A stretch of 64,000 nucleotides of DNA, taken from the NCBI GenBank assembly GCA_018666155.1, contig JABJAH010000061.1:62001-126000 (forward strand), written 5' to 3'. A model generated the notes under the pieces. That model searched no databases. It saw nothing but the letters and a program-made list of their open reading frames with translations, and was not told the origin of the DNA. Below, one piece after another: positions 8,513-15,996 of this stretch. The DNA is from Rhodospirillaceae bacterium. GTDB lineage: Bacteria > Pseudomonadota > Alphaproteobacteria > Rhodospirillales > Rhodospirillaceae. A program made the translations under genes and the position numbers. The first letter of the stretch is position 1. Each line of letters begins with the position of its first letter.

Positions 8513-8629
8513 TTCCGCTTCGGGTCAGTAGTAGACATTTACAGAAGTTAATTTCATATCCGCTTTAGGACCAAGAGCAGACGTAAATAATGGCTATTTG
8601 GATTTCCACTTCTGACCCAAAGCGGACAT
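8513..8629. repeat. Cluster of three imperfect palindromic repeat units
   Basis: Three degenerate units of about 24-27 bases share the pattern (T)TCCGCTT...n...AG(C)GGACAT: about 8513-8538, 8558-8584 and 8606-8629, the last carrying an intact AAGCGGACAT. Similar units occur at 11893-11922 and 12424-12498, always between genes. They look like a dispersed palindromic element. Confidence 0.55.
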
Positions 8630-8658
8630 CGTAATAGGGGGTAATTAACCTCTCGGGC

Positions 8659-8684
8659 TGATCCATATAACCACACTTTTCGTA
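8659..8684 (+). promoter_or_regulatory. ECF-type promoter upstream of SOUL gene
   Basis: TGATCC (8659-8664), a 16-base spacer, then CGTA (8681-8684). This resembles the RpoE/ChrR-type ECF promoters known from Rhodobacter (TGATC -35 and CGTAA-like -10). The same sequence and spacing occurs at 10384-10409. The leader to the GTG at 8756 would be about 65 bases. Confidence 0.5.
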
Positions 8685-8755
8685 TTAGATTTTACAGTCA
8701 AAGCATTCGTATGAGTGCCCTCAGTATATTCGTAGATGTTTAAGGACATAAATCC

Positions 8756-9400
8756 GTGAAACAGACTATAGCTACCCTTATCGGTTCTGCTTTGCTGGCG
8801 GGGTGTTCGGTCATTGGCGTACGAACCAGCACAGAACAACCGCCTTATCAGGTTATTGGCCAAATCAACGAGGGTGTTGAATTACGCGAGTATGGAGAAC
8901 GGTTAGCTGCTCAAGTTTCGATAGACAGAAGTAGTCAACGCATGAATGAAAATTCGGCATTTTCGATGCTGGCTGGATATATCTTTGGGAACAATTTCAC
9001 ACAAACCAAAGTTGCCATGACAGCACCAGTGGCGACCAAATTACCCTCTGAAAAAATCGCCATGACTGCTCCAGTCGAAACCAGTGCCCAAGACGAAGGT
9101 CTTTACACAATGCGTTTCTATTTGCCAGCAGGCTACTCATTGGATACCGCACCAGTGCCAAAGGATACACGGGTCGAGCTGGTTGAAGTTCCGTCCGAAA
9201 CTATAGCGGCAATAAGATTTAGTGGTCTACGAAACCAAAGCGTTGTTGACCAGAACAAACGCGTTTTGATGAAGACTATTAACGAGTCGAATTGGAAAGC
9301 CAATGGTGATCCGGTTGCATTCTACTATGACCCACCTTGGACAGCGCCATTTCTACGCCGAAATGAAGTAGCAGTTACGGTTGTACAGCAAGAAGGTTAG
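8756..9400 (+). CDS. SOUL family heme-binding lipoprotein
   Basis: A 214-residue SOUL/HBP-family protein; family members bind heme or other tetrapyrroles. The N-terminus MKQTIATLIGSALLAGC is a lipoprotein signal with lipobox LLAGC, so the mature protein should be anchored in the periplasmic or outer membrane. The domain fills the rest: VELREYGERLAAQV, the repeated KVAMTAPV and KIAMTAPVET motifs, YTMRFYLPAGYSLDTAPVP and the end WTAPFLRRNEVAVTV. The start is GTG with TAAGGAC upstream. It is preceded by an ECF-type promoter signal, and an ECF sigma gene is convergent just downstream, so sigma control is likely. Confidence 0.9.
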   Translation: MKQTIATLIGSALLAGCSVIGVRTSTEQPPYQVIGQINEGVELREYGERLAAQVSIDRSSQRMNENSAFSMLAGYIFGNNFTQTKVAMTAPVATKLPSEKIAMTAPVETSAQDEGLYTMRFYLPAGYSLDTAPVPKDTRVELVEVPSETIAAIRFSGLRNQSVVDQNKRVLMKTINESNWKANGDPVAFYYDPPWTAPFLRRNEVAVTVVQQEG

Positions 9401-9455
9401 GATAAGACTTAGGGATAAGTGGTCGCACTGGGTAATAACCAATAGTTCGTTTGTT

Positions 9456-10037
9456 TCAATGAACTACCTTTATCGTATTACGTAGCTTGCGCATCGCTAA
9501 TCTCAGTCTCGATTTCACGGTGCCTAGGGGCAAATTGAGTTCCGCTGCGATCTCGCTGTGTGATTTGTCTTGGTAAAAGGCTAACCGGATCACCTCTGCT
9601 TGCTCACTTGAAAGGTTAGTTATTACTTCTCTTATAAGGGCTTGGTTCTCACTGAGAGATAAGGCTGTATCTGGTGCCGTTTCCGGTTCTGGAATGAAAG
9701 CTGGGTCTTCAGGATTAAAGCTTGGTCTATTTTCTTTCCGAAATGCGTCAATCCTTAGGTTCCGAGCTACTGTGAAGATCCAAGTGCTGGCCGCCGCCTT
9801 AGAGGAATCATATCTATTTGCTTGGCGCCAAACGGACACCATTGCTTCCTGACTCAAGTCTTCAGCTGACGACGCACTACTACCTTTGGCCATAAGGTAG
9901 TATTTTATACGCGGCGCATAATATGCAAATAGTTCTGAAAAAGCCGACTTATCTTGCCTTTCAGCAACGGCGATGAGGTGATTGGTCATCTCAGCGGATG
10001 CAGATCCGGCAGGCGCAACGATTTGTAGCTCGGCCAT
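9456..10037 (-). CDS. ECF-family RNA polymerase sigma factor
   Basis: An alternative sigma-70-family factor of 193 residues with the two ECF domains. Sigma-2 (about residues 30-100) contains AFSELFAYYAPRIKYYLM, EDLSQEAMVSVWRQ and TWIFTVARNLRIDAFRK. Sigma-4 (about 135-188) contains SSEQAEVIRLAFYQDKSHSEIAAELNLPLGTVKSRLRLAMRKLR with its helix-turn-helix. It resembles the RpoE/SigK type that works with zinc anti-sigmas such as ChrR, but no anti-sigma gene adjoins. Matching promoter-like signals lie before the SOUL and DUF2892 genes. No such signal was found before its own gene. Confidence 0.93.
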   Translation of the reverse strand: MAELQIVAPAGSASAEMTNHLIAVAERQDKSAFSELFAYYAPRIKYYLMAKGSSASSAEDLSQEAMVSVWRQANRYDSSKAAASTWIFTVARNLRIDAFRKENRPSFNPEDPAFIPEPETAPDTALSLSENQALIREVITNLSSEQAEVIRLAFYQDKSHSEIAAELNLPLGTVKSRLRLAMRKLRNTIKVVH

Positions 10038-10458
10038 AATATCTATCGTTTCATTGTTTTGGTCTGCGCAGCTCTATTCTGCTGTCACATCTAATTTTGT
10101 CATTCAGCTCCAGGTCCTAGAGATTAAGAAGGACTATAGCCTGGGTCTTCATAATCCCTACACTCGTCGGGGACATCTAAGTGGTCAATACCTTTAGGAT
10201 ATGACCTATGCCAATTTTGCCGCTCTACTGTCAGGACCAGACTCATTAGAGCGCAGTTTGTTTAGTGAAACCATTGAAGAGAAGCGTATCATAGCAATGC
10301 TGTTTGGTTCATTTTCGAGTGGGCCAAAGCGCTTTTCCACCCGCGAAACTTGAACCAAGTACTTCAAGTTCAGCTATTCAGACTGATCCAAAACACATCA
10401 TCTCCCGTACACCTTATATCAATTCTAAAGTAACGTTGATTCTGATTGGAGGAGATTG
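10038..10458. other. Divergent intergenic region between ECF sigma and DUF2892 genes
   Basis: About 420 bases without a supported gene. It should contain the minus-strand promoter of the sigma gene and the plus-strand promoter of the second DUF2892 gene; only the latter is recognisable (10384-10409). No coding signal was seen. Confidence 0.5.
10384..10409 (+). promoter_or_regulatory. ECF-type promoter upstream of second DUF2892 gene
   Basis: TGATCC (10384-10389), 16 bases, CGTA (10406-10409), identical in both boxes and spacing to the signal before the SOUL gene. The leader to the ATG at 10459 would be about 43 bases. Confidence 0.5.
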
Positions 10459-10674
10459 ATGGACCAAAACGTTGGCACCCTTGACCGTGTTACGCGTATT
10501 GTTTTCGGTATTATTTTAGTGGCCTACGCATCTACAGGCGCACTAACAGGCGATTGGGTCGCCCAGTTGTTGTCCGCTGTTGGGATTATCATCGGTGCGT
10601 CTTTAATACTTTCTGGCGCTTTAGCAAACTGCCTCGTTTACAAATTGCTGAACACTAGTGCGTGCGAAGTGTAG
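10459..10674 (+). CDS. DUF2892 small inner-membrane protein (second copy)
   Basis: A 71-residue homologue of the protein at 5224-5442. It starts MDQNVGTLDRVTRIVFG and has two transmembrane helices (about 11-28 and 33-54) and a tail CLVYKLLNTSACEV. The ATG at 10459 is preferred over the in-frame TTG at 10456, since GGAGGAG lies 4 bases before it. An ECF-type promoter signal precedes it. Family function is unknown. The paired cysteines near the C-terminus are shared by both copies. Confidence 0.88.
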   Translation: MDQNVGTLDRVTRIVFGIILVAYASTGALTGDWVAQLLSAVGIIIGASLILSGALANCLVYKLLNTSACEV

Positions 10675-11001
10675 AGCATCGTTTTTAATTTTTTGGTGAT
10701 TGCTCAAATGCTTGCGATAAAAATGATGAATTGCTCGAGGCGGGCGACGGTTCCTGTGTTTGATTAGTCCCGAATCCTCCGACATTCTTCGACGGTCAAT
10801 ATTTTCCCCTCCCCCAACCGAATATTGACCATTTAGCGCCCCGCTCGCCCCAAGTGGGGCGCTCTTATTGAGCACGTGACCAAAAGGAATACATCGGTCA
10901 CGCTATGTTTGCGTCTGTATTTTCGGTTTGGAAAACTCAGAGGGAGAATTCGTTTACAGCTCAGTAATGGTTTTGTGTCTGCTTATGACAAGAAGCGGCA
11001 G
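10675..11001. other. Convergent intergenic region
   Basis: About 330 bases between the plus-strand DUF2892 gene and the minus-strand TspO-like gene. It contains a GC-rich hairpin at 10835-10863 (separate entry). Short open frames here lack start signals and protein-like composition. Confidence 0.5.
10835..10863 (+). terminator. Possible Rho-independent terminator
   Basis: AGCGCCCC (10835-10842) pairs with GGGGCGCT (10856-10863); an alternative inner stem is CGCCCC-AAGT-GGGGCG (10846-10861). It is followed by CTTATT, only a weak T-run. It lies about 160 bases after the DUF2892 stop in a convergent gap, where a terminator is expected. Confidence 0.4.
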
Positions 11002-11763
11002 CTAGATGTCATGCGGTTCCATTCGCAATTGAACGAAAATCCACATAACCGTCAACACGAGCAAGGCTGTGCCAGTTACGGCGGCGAGCCTTACGGGTTC
11101 ACTAATCCCTTCTGGTCTTAAATATATGCCATATGACGCCCAAATGAAGACGCAACAATAGACAATGTCATTCGTTCTAACTCCCATCCATACATAGATG
11201 GCGATGGCAGAAATCACAGTGATTAGTGCCCACTGATCCATTGAAAGTGCAAACGGATAGAATTGCTGGGCATGAAAGACAGCTCCGAGATTGGCAAGCG
11301 TTGCTGTGGTAATCCAGCCAAAGTACAGACTGAAAGGACCGTCGATTGCCATAAATTGGCGGAACGTAGGAGACCTCTGCTTCCTCAACCGGCTATGAAT
11401 CATCACCAAAGTCACAAGGATGACCAGCATCATGACCAGGCTCAATTCCTCCAAGCGATAATGCCAAGCGAAAATCCACGCGGAGTTACCAACTGCATTC
11501 AATAAAAAGAGTTGGGACACTGTTTGGGCGCGCGATTTGACGGCATCTGTCCCGAACAGAAAAGAGAATGCGTATACCGCGAGTCCAAGATAAATCAGAC
11601 TCCATATGGAAAAGACATATCCCGACGGTGTGAATCCGGTGGGATTGAGATCAGAGAGTTCGCCGGTCTGGTGGCCGTTGATTGGCACGATGTTGGCAGC
11701 CGCGTTCACACCGATAACAACAAATAGTGCCATCAGCGGAAAGTAGGGGCGGAGGTTTTGCAT
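11002..11763 (-). CDS. TspO/MBR-like tryptophan-rich membrane protein
   Basis: A 253-residue integral membrane protein resembling the long form of the TspO/MBR (tryptophan-rich sensory) family, whose members bind tetrapyrroles and respond to oxidative or light stress. The ATG at 11763 is preferred over the frame's upstream extension. Hydrophobic helices cover most of the length: YFPLMALFVVIGVNAAANI, GYVFSIWSLIYLGLAVYAF, AVGNSAWIFAWHY, LVMMLVILVTLVMI, GPFSLYFGWITTATLANLG and a C-terminal LLVLTVMWIFVQL. Its proximity to the SOUL protein and ECF sigma suggests a shared porphyrin or photo-oxidative role, which is inference. Confidence 0.78.
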   Translation of the reverse strand: MQNLRPYFPLMALFVVIGVNAAANIVPINGHQTGELSDLNPTGFTPSGYVFSIWSLIYLGLAVYAFSFLFGTDAVKSRAQTVSQLFLLNAVGNSAWIFAWHYRLEELSLVMMLVILVTLVMIHSRLRKQRSPTFRQFMAIDGPFSLYFGWITTATLANLGAVFHAQQFYPFALSMDQWALITVISAIAIYVWMGVRTNDIVYCCVFIWASYGIYLRPEGISEPVRLAAVTGTALLVLTVMWIFVQLRMEPHDI

Positions 11764-11892
11764 GTCTGATCCTTCCGTTAGTATTGCTAAAGACGAAAGC
11801 ATAACTTGTGGCGCTTTGAATGCTAACCGACAAACTTACGGTAACGTCGCCAAAGCCGGGGCGTTTGGACAGCCTACATTTTTTCCTTTCCA

Positions 11893-11922
11893 GTGTCCGC
11901 TTATGGCTAATAGTGGACATGT
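11893..11922. repeat. Dispersed palindromic repeat unit
   Basis: GTGTCCGCTTATGGCTAATAGTGGACATGT-type unit of 30 bases whose ends TGTCC.../...GGACA are inverted. It shares its core (GTCCGCTTATGGC) with the unit at 12424 and its general pattern with the cluster at 8513-8629. Confidence 0.6.
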
Positions 11923-11930
11923 GTAACCAT

Positions 11931-12377
11931 TCAAAAGAAAGGGTCGTAAGCCCACTGAAGAAGCGCCTGGCGCTGTCTCGGTCGGCACCAAATATTACCC
12001 GGTTCGCAATTCGCCCTTAGTCCACCGATGTGCCGTGGACCAAAGGCACGCCATCGACTAATCTGATAGTCATCAGTGCCACCTAAACGACGACCCATGA
12101 AATAGCGGCAATACCATTGAAACCAGCCTAGAGGGTCTTCTGGAGTGATCCATCCTTTTGACTTCCATATGTCTCGAGGCTGACCTGCGGCAACCTTAAA
12201 GTAGTTGCAGGTTGGGTCGAATCCCGAAGGACTGAGTTTCGCGTCTTCCAGCCAGTCCTGAGGAAACTCGTCATGCTGGCATTCAAAATACCAACCACCA
12301 AAGACGCCCAACTTGAGCATTTCCTTAGGCGTAAATTGTGGTTTAAACCCGACTTCATGGAAGGATCTTAAGGACAT
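11931..12377 (-). CDS. Conserved protein of unknown function, 148 residues
   Basis: A tryptophan- and aromatic-rich soluble protein. It begins MSLRSFHEVGFKPQFTPKEM and contains FGGWYFECQHDEFP, DPLGWFQWYCRYFMGRRL and RPRQRQALLQWAYDP. From memory, this GWFQWYCRYY...CRPRQRQALLQWAYD signature occurs in uncharacterised proteins of many bacteria and of plants. No catalytic motif is recognised. There is no ribosome binding site before the ATG, and a weak ECF-like signal (TCATCT-N16-CGTA, minus strand 12414-12389) would put the transcript start at about the start codon, so a leaderless message is possible. Confidence 0.75.
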   Translation of the reverse strand: MSLRSFHEVGFKPQFTPKEMLKLGVFGGWYFECQHDEFPQDWLEDAKLSPSGFDPTCNYFKVAAGQPRDIWKSKGWITPEDPLGWFQWYCRYFMGRRLGGTDDYQISRWRAFGPRHIGGLRANCEPGNIWCRPRQRQALLQWAYDPFF

Positions 12378-12423
12378 AGTATTCTGTTTACGTTCACCGG
12401 CGGCGAGCAGATGAACATTTTAC

Positions 12424-12498
12424 AATGTCCGCTTATGGCAAATAGCGGAAATTGGCATAAACGCGCTCAATGTCTGCTTTTGGGTAGAAAAAAGACAT
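12424..12498. repeat. Two palindromic repeat units in tandem
   Basis: The first unit (12424-12452) has AATGTCCGCTTATGGC followed by AATAGCGGAAAT; the second (about 12469-12497) has AATGTCTGCTTTTGGG followed by AAAAAGACAT. Both follow the TGTC(C/T)GCTT...AGCGGACA pattern of the units at 8513-8629 and 11893-11922, with decay in the right arms. Confidence 0.6.
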
Positions 12499-12643
12499 AA
12501 TATTAAAAAAAAGGAAAAGCGTATTACTTTAGCGAATTAACATGCCTTTTCCATTTGTTCGCAGGCCTATTCAGCTTGGGACACCACCGCCACACTACGC
12601 TGACCGTAGGTGAGTGCGGTCGGCAGTCGGGCACCGCGTCGAC

Positions 12644-14002
12644 TCAGTTTTGATTGATCGCGACGTCCAGCTGAGAGCGGTCGATCTCTACGCCGTTTAT
12701 AAACACGCGCTCGATGGATCGGCTGTTGCGGATGTTGATCGTTGGGTCCTTTGACAGGATCACTATATCGGCGCGCTTGCCGATCTCAATCGAGCCAAGA
12801 TACTCCTCTACGCCGATGTACTTCGCACCGTTGAGCGTCGATAGCGTGATGACGTCCAGCGGTGAAATGCCCGCTTCCGCTAAGAGCTCCATTTCCATAT
12901 GAACCATGGGGCCGAGCAACCGGTCCGTACCCATGGCGATAATTGCGCCGGCATCATGGAGCTGTTTGAGATTGCGTAGGACGGCAGGTAAGACTCCGCG
13001 CATCCAGCCCGACATGCCCGACGAGGCATAGCGGTCACGTTCCGTCACTTTGTTGAACTGTAGCTCTTCTTCCGTAAGCGTTTCCGTAAAGAGTGGATCA
13101 TCAAAGAACGAGTTATCCAATTCCACCCGTCCAACGGCGCCGAACAACAAGGCCGTACTGGAAATCACCACGCCTTGTTCAGCCACGTATTCGGCAAATC
13201 CCGTGCTGGCGTCAGCGAGAAATACGGGATGGGCGAGCGCATCAATACCAGCAGCAATGGCCAGGCGGGCCGCTTTTTCATCGGCGATGTGGATGGTGGT
13301 GCGAACACCGTTGTCATTGGCATAACGAATGAGCTGGCTGAAGTCGTCGTCCGGGATAAGGGGCAAGTCCTGTCCGCGCGGTCCCATGCCGCGTCGGTCG
13401 CGGGTGAACTTAAGCATATCGGGTTTGTTGGCGAACAGGGCGTCAAGCTTAGCCTTGCCGTCCTCAAAACCGTCCATGGTGGTCGCGCCAGCACAACAGG
13501 CGTAGCCGTCTTTCTTGGCAACAAGGCTGCCGGTGGCGTAGATGCGTGGGCTGACGATGCGTCCCGCCAAAGCATCACTGCGCATTTTGTAGATGTATTT
13601 GTCGTGGTTGCCGGAATCATAAACAGCTGTAACACCGGCGTAGAGAAAGCCGTGCAGGACTTTGAGTCCCACCTCTGTGTCCATGATCATCTCGCGATTA
13701 CCAGGACCGGTGCGCCCGCCGGGCAGATGCATATGGCTATCTATGAGGCCTGGAATGAGATATTTGCCGTCGCCGTCTATCACTGTGGCGCCGTCTGGAG
13801 GTGAGACATTCTCCACGGTGATCTTTGATATACGACCATCGACGATCACCACGGACGCATTTGGCAACGGCTCGGCGCCGGTGCCGTCGATAAGGGTGAT
13901 GTTCCTAATGAGCAAAGTTTCGGTGCCGGGTTGTGCCCAGGGCGATCCAGTACTGCAAAAGCCGAATAGAACGAACGAAAAAAGAACTCTAATTTTGCTC
14001 AT
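12644..14002 (-). CDS. Secreted amidohydrolase (imidazolonepropionase-like)
   Basis: A metal-dependent amidohydrolase-superfamily enzyme of 452 residues, exported to the periplasm. The ATG at 14002 gives a signal peptide (MSKIRVLFSFVLFGFC...WA); a GTG at 14014 is an alternative start. A beta-sandwich start (LIRNITLIDGTGAEPLPNASVVI) leads to the metal motif GLIDSHMHL (HxH). Further metal or active-site positions are TTIHIADEK, ALAHPVF and GTDRLLGP (Asp). The end ADIVILSKDPTINIRNSRSIERVFINGVEI is typical of the prolidase/imidazolonepropionase-like group. The substrate is unknown; peptides, lactones or amides are cleaved by relatives. It is transcribed alone, divergent from the FAD monooxygenase. 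Confidence 0.87.
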   Translation of the reverse strand: MSKIRVLFSFVLFGFCSTGSPWAQPGTETLLIRNITLIDGTGAEPLPNASVVIVDGRISKITVENVSPPDGATVIDGDGKYLIPGLIDSHMHLPGGRTGPGNREMIMDTEVGLKVLHGFLYAGVTAVYDSGNHDKYIYKMRSDALAGRIVSPRIYATGSLVAKKDGYACCAGATTMDGFEDGKAKLDALFANKPDMLKFTRDRRGMGPRGQDLPLIPDDDFSQLIRYANDNGVRTTIHIADEKAARLAIAAGIDALAHPVFLADASTGFAEYVAEQGVVISSTALLFGAVGRVELDNSFFDDPLFTETLTEEELQFNKVTERDRYASSGMSGWMRGVLPAVLRNLKQLHDAGAIIAMGTDRLLGPMVHMEMELLAEAGISPLDVITLSTLNGAKYIGVEEYLGSIEIGKRADIVILSKDPTINIRNSRSIERVFINGVEIDRSQLDVAINQN

Positions 14003-14209
14003 GATGCACCCCACCCATTGATCGTTGATTAGGGTAGGGCTGGATCACGCCGCACCACTAGATCATTTGCCATCGCGCTCGCTGTGTGATGGGTCGAATT
14101 CAGTTCACCAGATGCATCTATGTCCTTCCTCTGCTTGCCTCGCGCGGATTGGGCCTTCAGGGTGCCGCGATAAAATCCGCTTTGGTTGCGTTTAACGAGG
14201 AGTTGCAGG

Positions 14210-15379
14210 TTGGGTCATCGCCTTAAAATTGGAATTGTCGGGGCCGGCATTGGCGGCATAACGGCTGCTGTCGCTATGCAGCAGCGCGGGTTGAATGTCG
14301 TTGTCTATGAGCAATCACCAGCGCTCGGGGAAATCGGCGCCGGCATCACTGTTGGCCCAAATGCCAATAAGGTCGTTAACGGTTTAGGGTTGGAAGATGA
14401 ATTCGAGGCGTTGTCCAGTGCCTCTCCTCATGTCGGCACTCTTGATAATAAGACTGGTGAAAGACTCTCTTACGAGATCCGGGGAAAAGAGAATTTTCTG
14501 AAAATGTACGGTTCGGTCTCGCGTCTTATGCATCGCGCCGACGTGCACGCCGCTCTAGAACGGGCTTTTAATACGAACGACGATGCATTGAAACTGAATC
14601 ACAAACTCACCGAGATCGAGCAAAATGACGACGGCGTTACTTTGCGGTTCGCAAACGGCGTGACCGATCGTTGTGACGTTGCAGTTGCCTGCGATGGCCT
14701 AAAATCGATGGTCAGAGACACACTTTTTGAAACAGAGCCTCCCAAGTTTACGGGGTTCTTGGCATGGCGCGGTCTGGTCCCCCGCTCAAAAGTTCCAAAC
14801 GTAAGCCTCGACCCGCACTTCGCTGCGTTTACCGCAGAAGATAAAATGTTTGGCCGCTATCCGGTCCGCCACGGCACGTTGATCAACTATGTCGCCAATG
14901 CGCGTCGACCTGGTTTCACGTCTGAAAGCTGGAAAGAGACGGCCGACATTGCTGAAGTCCTGGAAGAATTTGAGGGCTGGCATGAGGATGTGGTCAGCAT
15001 CATTCGGGCAACACCAGGCGCGCGCGCCAATCGTTGGGCCTTGCACAGCCGCGAGCCCCTCGACACCTGGGTCAGTGGTCGGGTTTGCCTGCTTGGCGAT
15101 GCCGCTCACCCGATGACGCCGTTCTATGGCATGGGGGCTGGTATGGCGATGGAGGACGCTGCTGTTCTGGCTCGCTGTTTGGAGGCGTCCGGCGACGATT
15201 GGGAGGGTGCGTTGCAGCGCTATGAACGGGCGCGAATTGGCCGAGCCAATAAATTTCACCGTGGCTCGCTCGAACGGGGCAAGACCTATATGAGCGCGGA
15301 CCCTGCGGCGAGAAGCAAGACGCCAAATGCGGGCATGGAAGACGAAATGAGTTACGACGCCATGTCAGTCCCTATCTAG
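14210..15379 (+). CDS. FAD-dependent monooxygenase (salicylate hydroxylase-like)
   Basis: A flavoprotein aromatic hydroxylase-type enzyme (class A) of about 389 residues. The Rossmann GxGxxG is at the N-terminus (IGIVGAGIGGITAAVAMQQRG), the middle motif is VACDGLKSMVRD, and the second FAD motif is RVCLLGDAAHPMTPFYGMGAGMAMEDA. These are hallmarks of the 3-hydroxybenzoate/salicylate hydroxylase group that inserts one oxygen using NAD(P)H. The start is uncertain: TTG at 14210 has GAGGAG 7 bases upstream, and another TTG at 14186 is in frame. It is a single-gene unit divergent from the amidohydrolase gene. Confidence 0.9.
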   Translation: MGHRLKIGIVGAGIGGITAAVAMQQRGLNVVVYEQSPALGEIGAGITVGPNANKVVNGLGLEDEFEALSSASPHVGTLDNKTGERLSYEIRGKENFLKMYGSVSRLMHRADVHAALERAFNTNDDALKLNHKLTEIEQNDDGVTLRFANGVTDRCDVAVACDGLKSMVRDTLFETEPPKFTGFLAWRGLVPRSKVPNVSLDPHFAAFTAEDKMFGRYPVRHGTLINYVANARRPGFTSESWKETADIAEVLEEFEGWHEDVVSIIRATPGARANRWALHSREPLDTWVSGRVCLLGDAAHPMTPFYGMGAGMAMEDAAVLARCLEASGDDWEGALQRYERARIGRANKFHRGSLERGKTYMSADPAARSKTPNAGMEDEMSYDAMSVPI

Positions 15380-15520
15380 GGCTTTGTTTTCCGGGCGATT
15401 CTCATAGTGGTCACAATATGTTAAGCTTTCCTCGGTAACTACCAATGTGACCCATTATGGGTGTCATCCGCGGCGTAGAGTATGTGCCGAGTGCGTGGTG
15501 AGAGGGGCTGGGGCAACACG

Positions 15521-15781
15521 ATGTCTGACATAGATGAAGATATTGCCGTCAATGACGTGGTGGTCGAGATTGTCGTCGTGCTTGGCGCATCGACTTTACG
15601 GCTCAATCAAATTTTGCAGCTCGGTCGTGGTGCCGTCGTCGAACTTGAAAGCGGCCCGAACGACCAGGTCGAAGTCTTCGCCAACGATATTCTCATCGCC
15701 AAAGGTGAGGTTGTTATTACCGGCGGGGATGTTCTTGGTGTTGCCGTCACCGAAGTGCTGAAGTCGGTCTACACCAACTAG
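15521..15781 (+). CDS. FliN/SpoA-domain protein, isolated
   Basis: An 86-residue protein matching the C-terminal SpoA (surface presentation of antigens) domain of the flagellar motor switch protein FliN: VEIVVVLGASTLRLNQILQLGRGAVVELES, then a VEVFANDILIAKGEVVI segment and a VAVTEVL end. The ATG at 15521 begins MSDIDEDIAVND; the frame is open 13 codons upstream without a good start. FliN normally forms the switch C-ring with FliM and FliG, but no flagellar or secretion gene is present in this window, so the gene is an orphan or part of a dispersed flagellar set. A GACGGC-TCA-GCCGTC hairpin follows (15788-15802). Confidence 0.85.
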   Translation: MSDIDEDIAVNDVVVEIVVVLGASTLRLNQILQLGRGAVVELESGPNDQVEVFANDILIAKGEVVITGGDVLGVAVTEVLKSVYTN

Positions 15782-15787
15782 CCAACA

Positions 15788-15802
15788 GACGGCTCAGCCG
15801 TC
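15788..15802 (+). terminator. Hairpin after fliN-like gene
   Basis: GACGGC-TCA-GCCGTC, a perfect 6-bp stem 6 bases after the stop codon. No T-run follows, so it may be a processing or weak pause hairpin rather than an intrinsic terminator. Confidence 0.3.
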
Positions 15803-15912
15803 GCCTAAATTCTAAAATTTAATCATGTCGATTTGGGCCGTGTAAAGCGACCTGAATGCTACTCGCGTTGGGCACCGCAGATATTCTCCCGAATAAATTG
15901 AATGCCACATGA

Positions 15913-15924
15913 CATTGATCAATG
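15913..15924. promoter_or_regulatory. Palindrome in the usp upstream region
   Basis: CATTGATCAATG is a perfect 12-bp palindrome 73 bases before the usp start. It contains TTGATCAA, which recalls the half-sites of FNR/CRP-type boxes (TTGAT-N4-ATCAA) but lacks the 4-base spacer, so it does not fit that consensus. It could be an operator; chance is also possible. Confidence 0.25.
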
Positions 15925-15996
15925 CATCCCCAGGGCCACCTGTCCAAAGTCAGCTAATGGGCAATTCGGGTGACCTCAAACAAAGGGACAGATGCC

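Noticed and set aside
10621-11121. Short open frames in the convergent gap (84 and 81 residues)
   Set aside because: No start signal, unusual composition and overlap with neighbouring genes or the hairpin; treated as non-coding.
2074-12640. Second attachment-site copy of the tRNA-Arg 3' end
   Set aside because: I looked for GTTCGAATC-CGCCGGGGAC-like sequence through this stretch and saw only partial chance matches such as GGTCGAATCCC near 12214.
15913-15924. FNR/Anr binding site before the usp gene
   Set aside because: The half-sites TTGAT/ATCAA overlap instead of being separated by four bases, so the consensus is not met; kept only as an unassigned palindrome.
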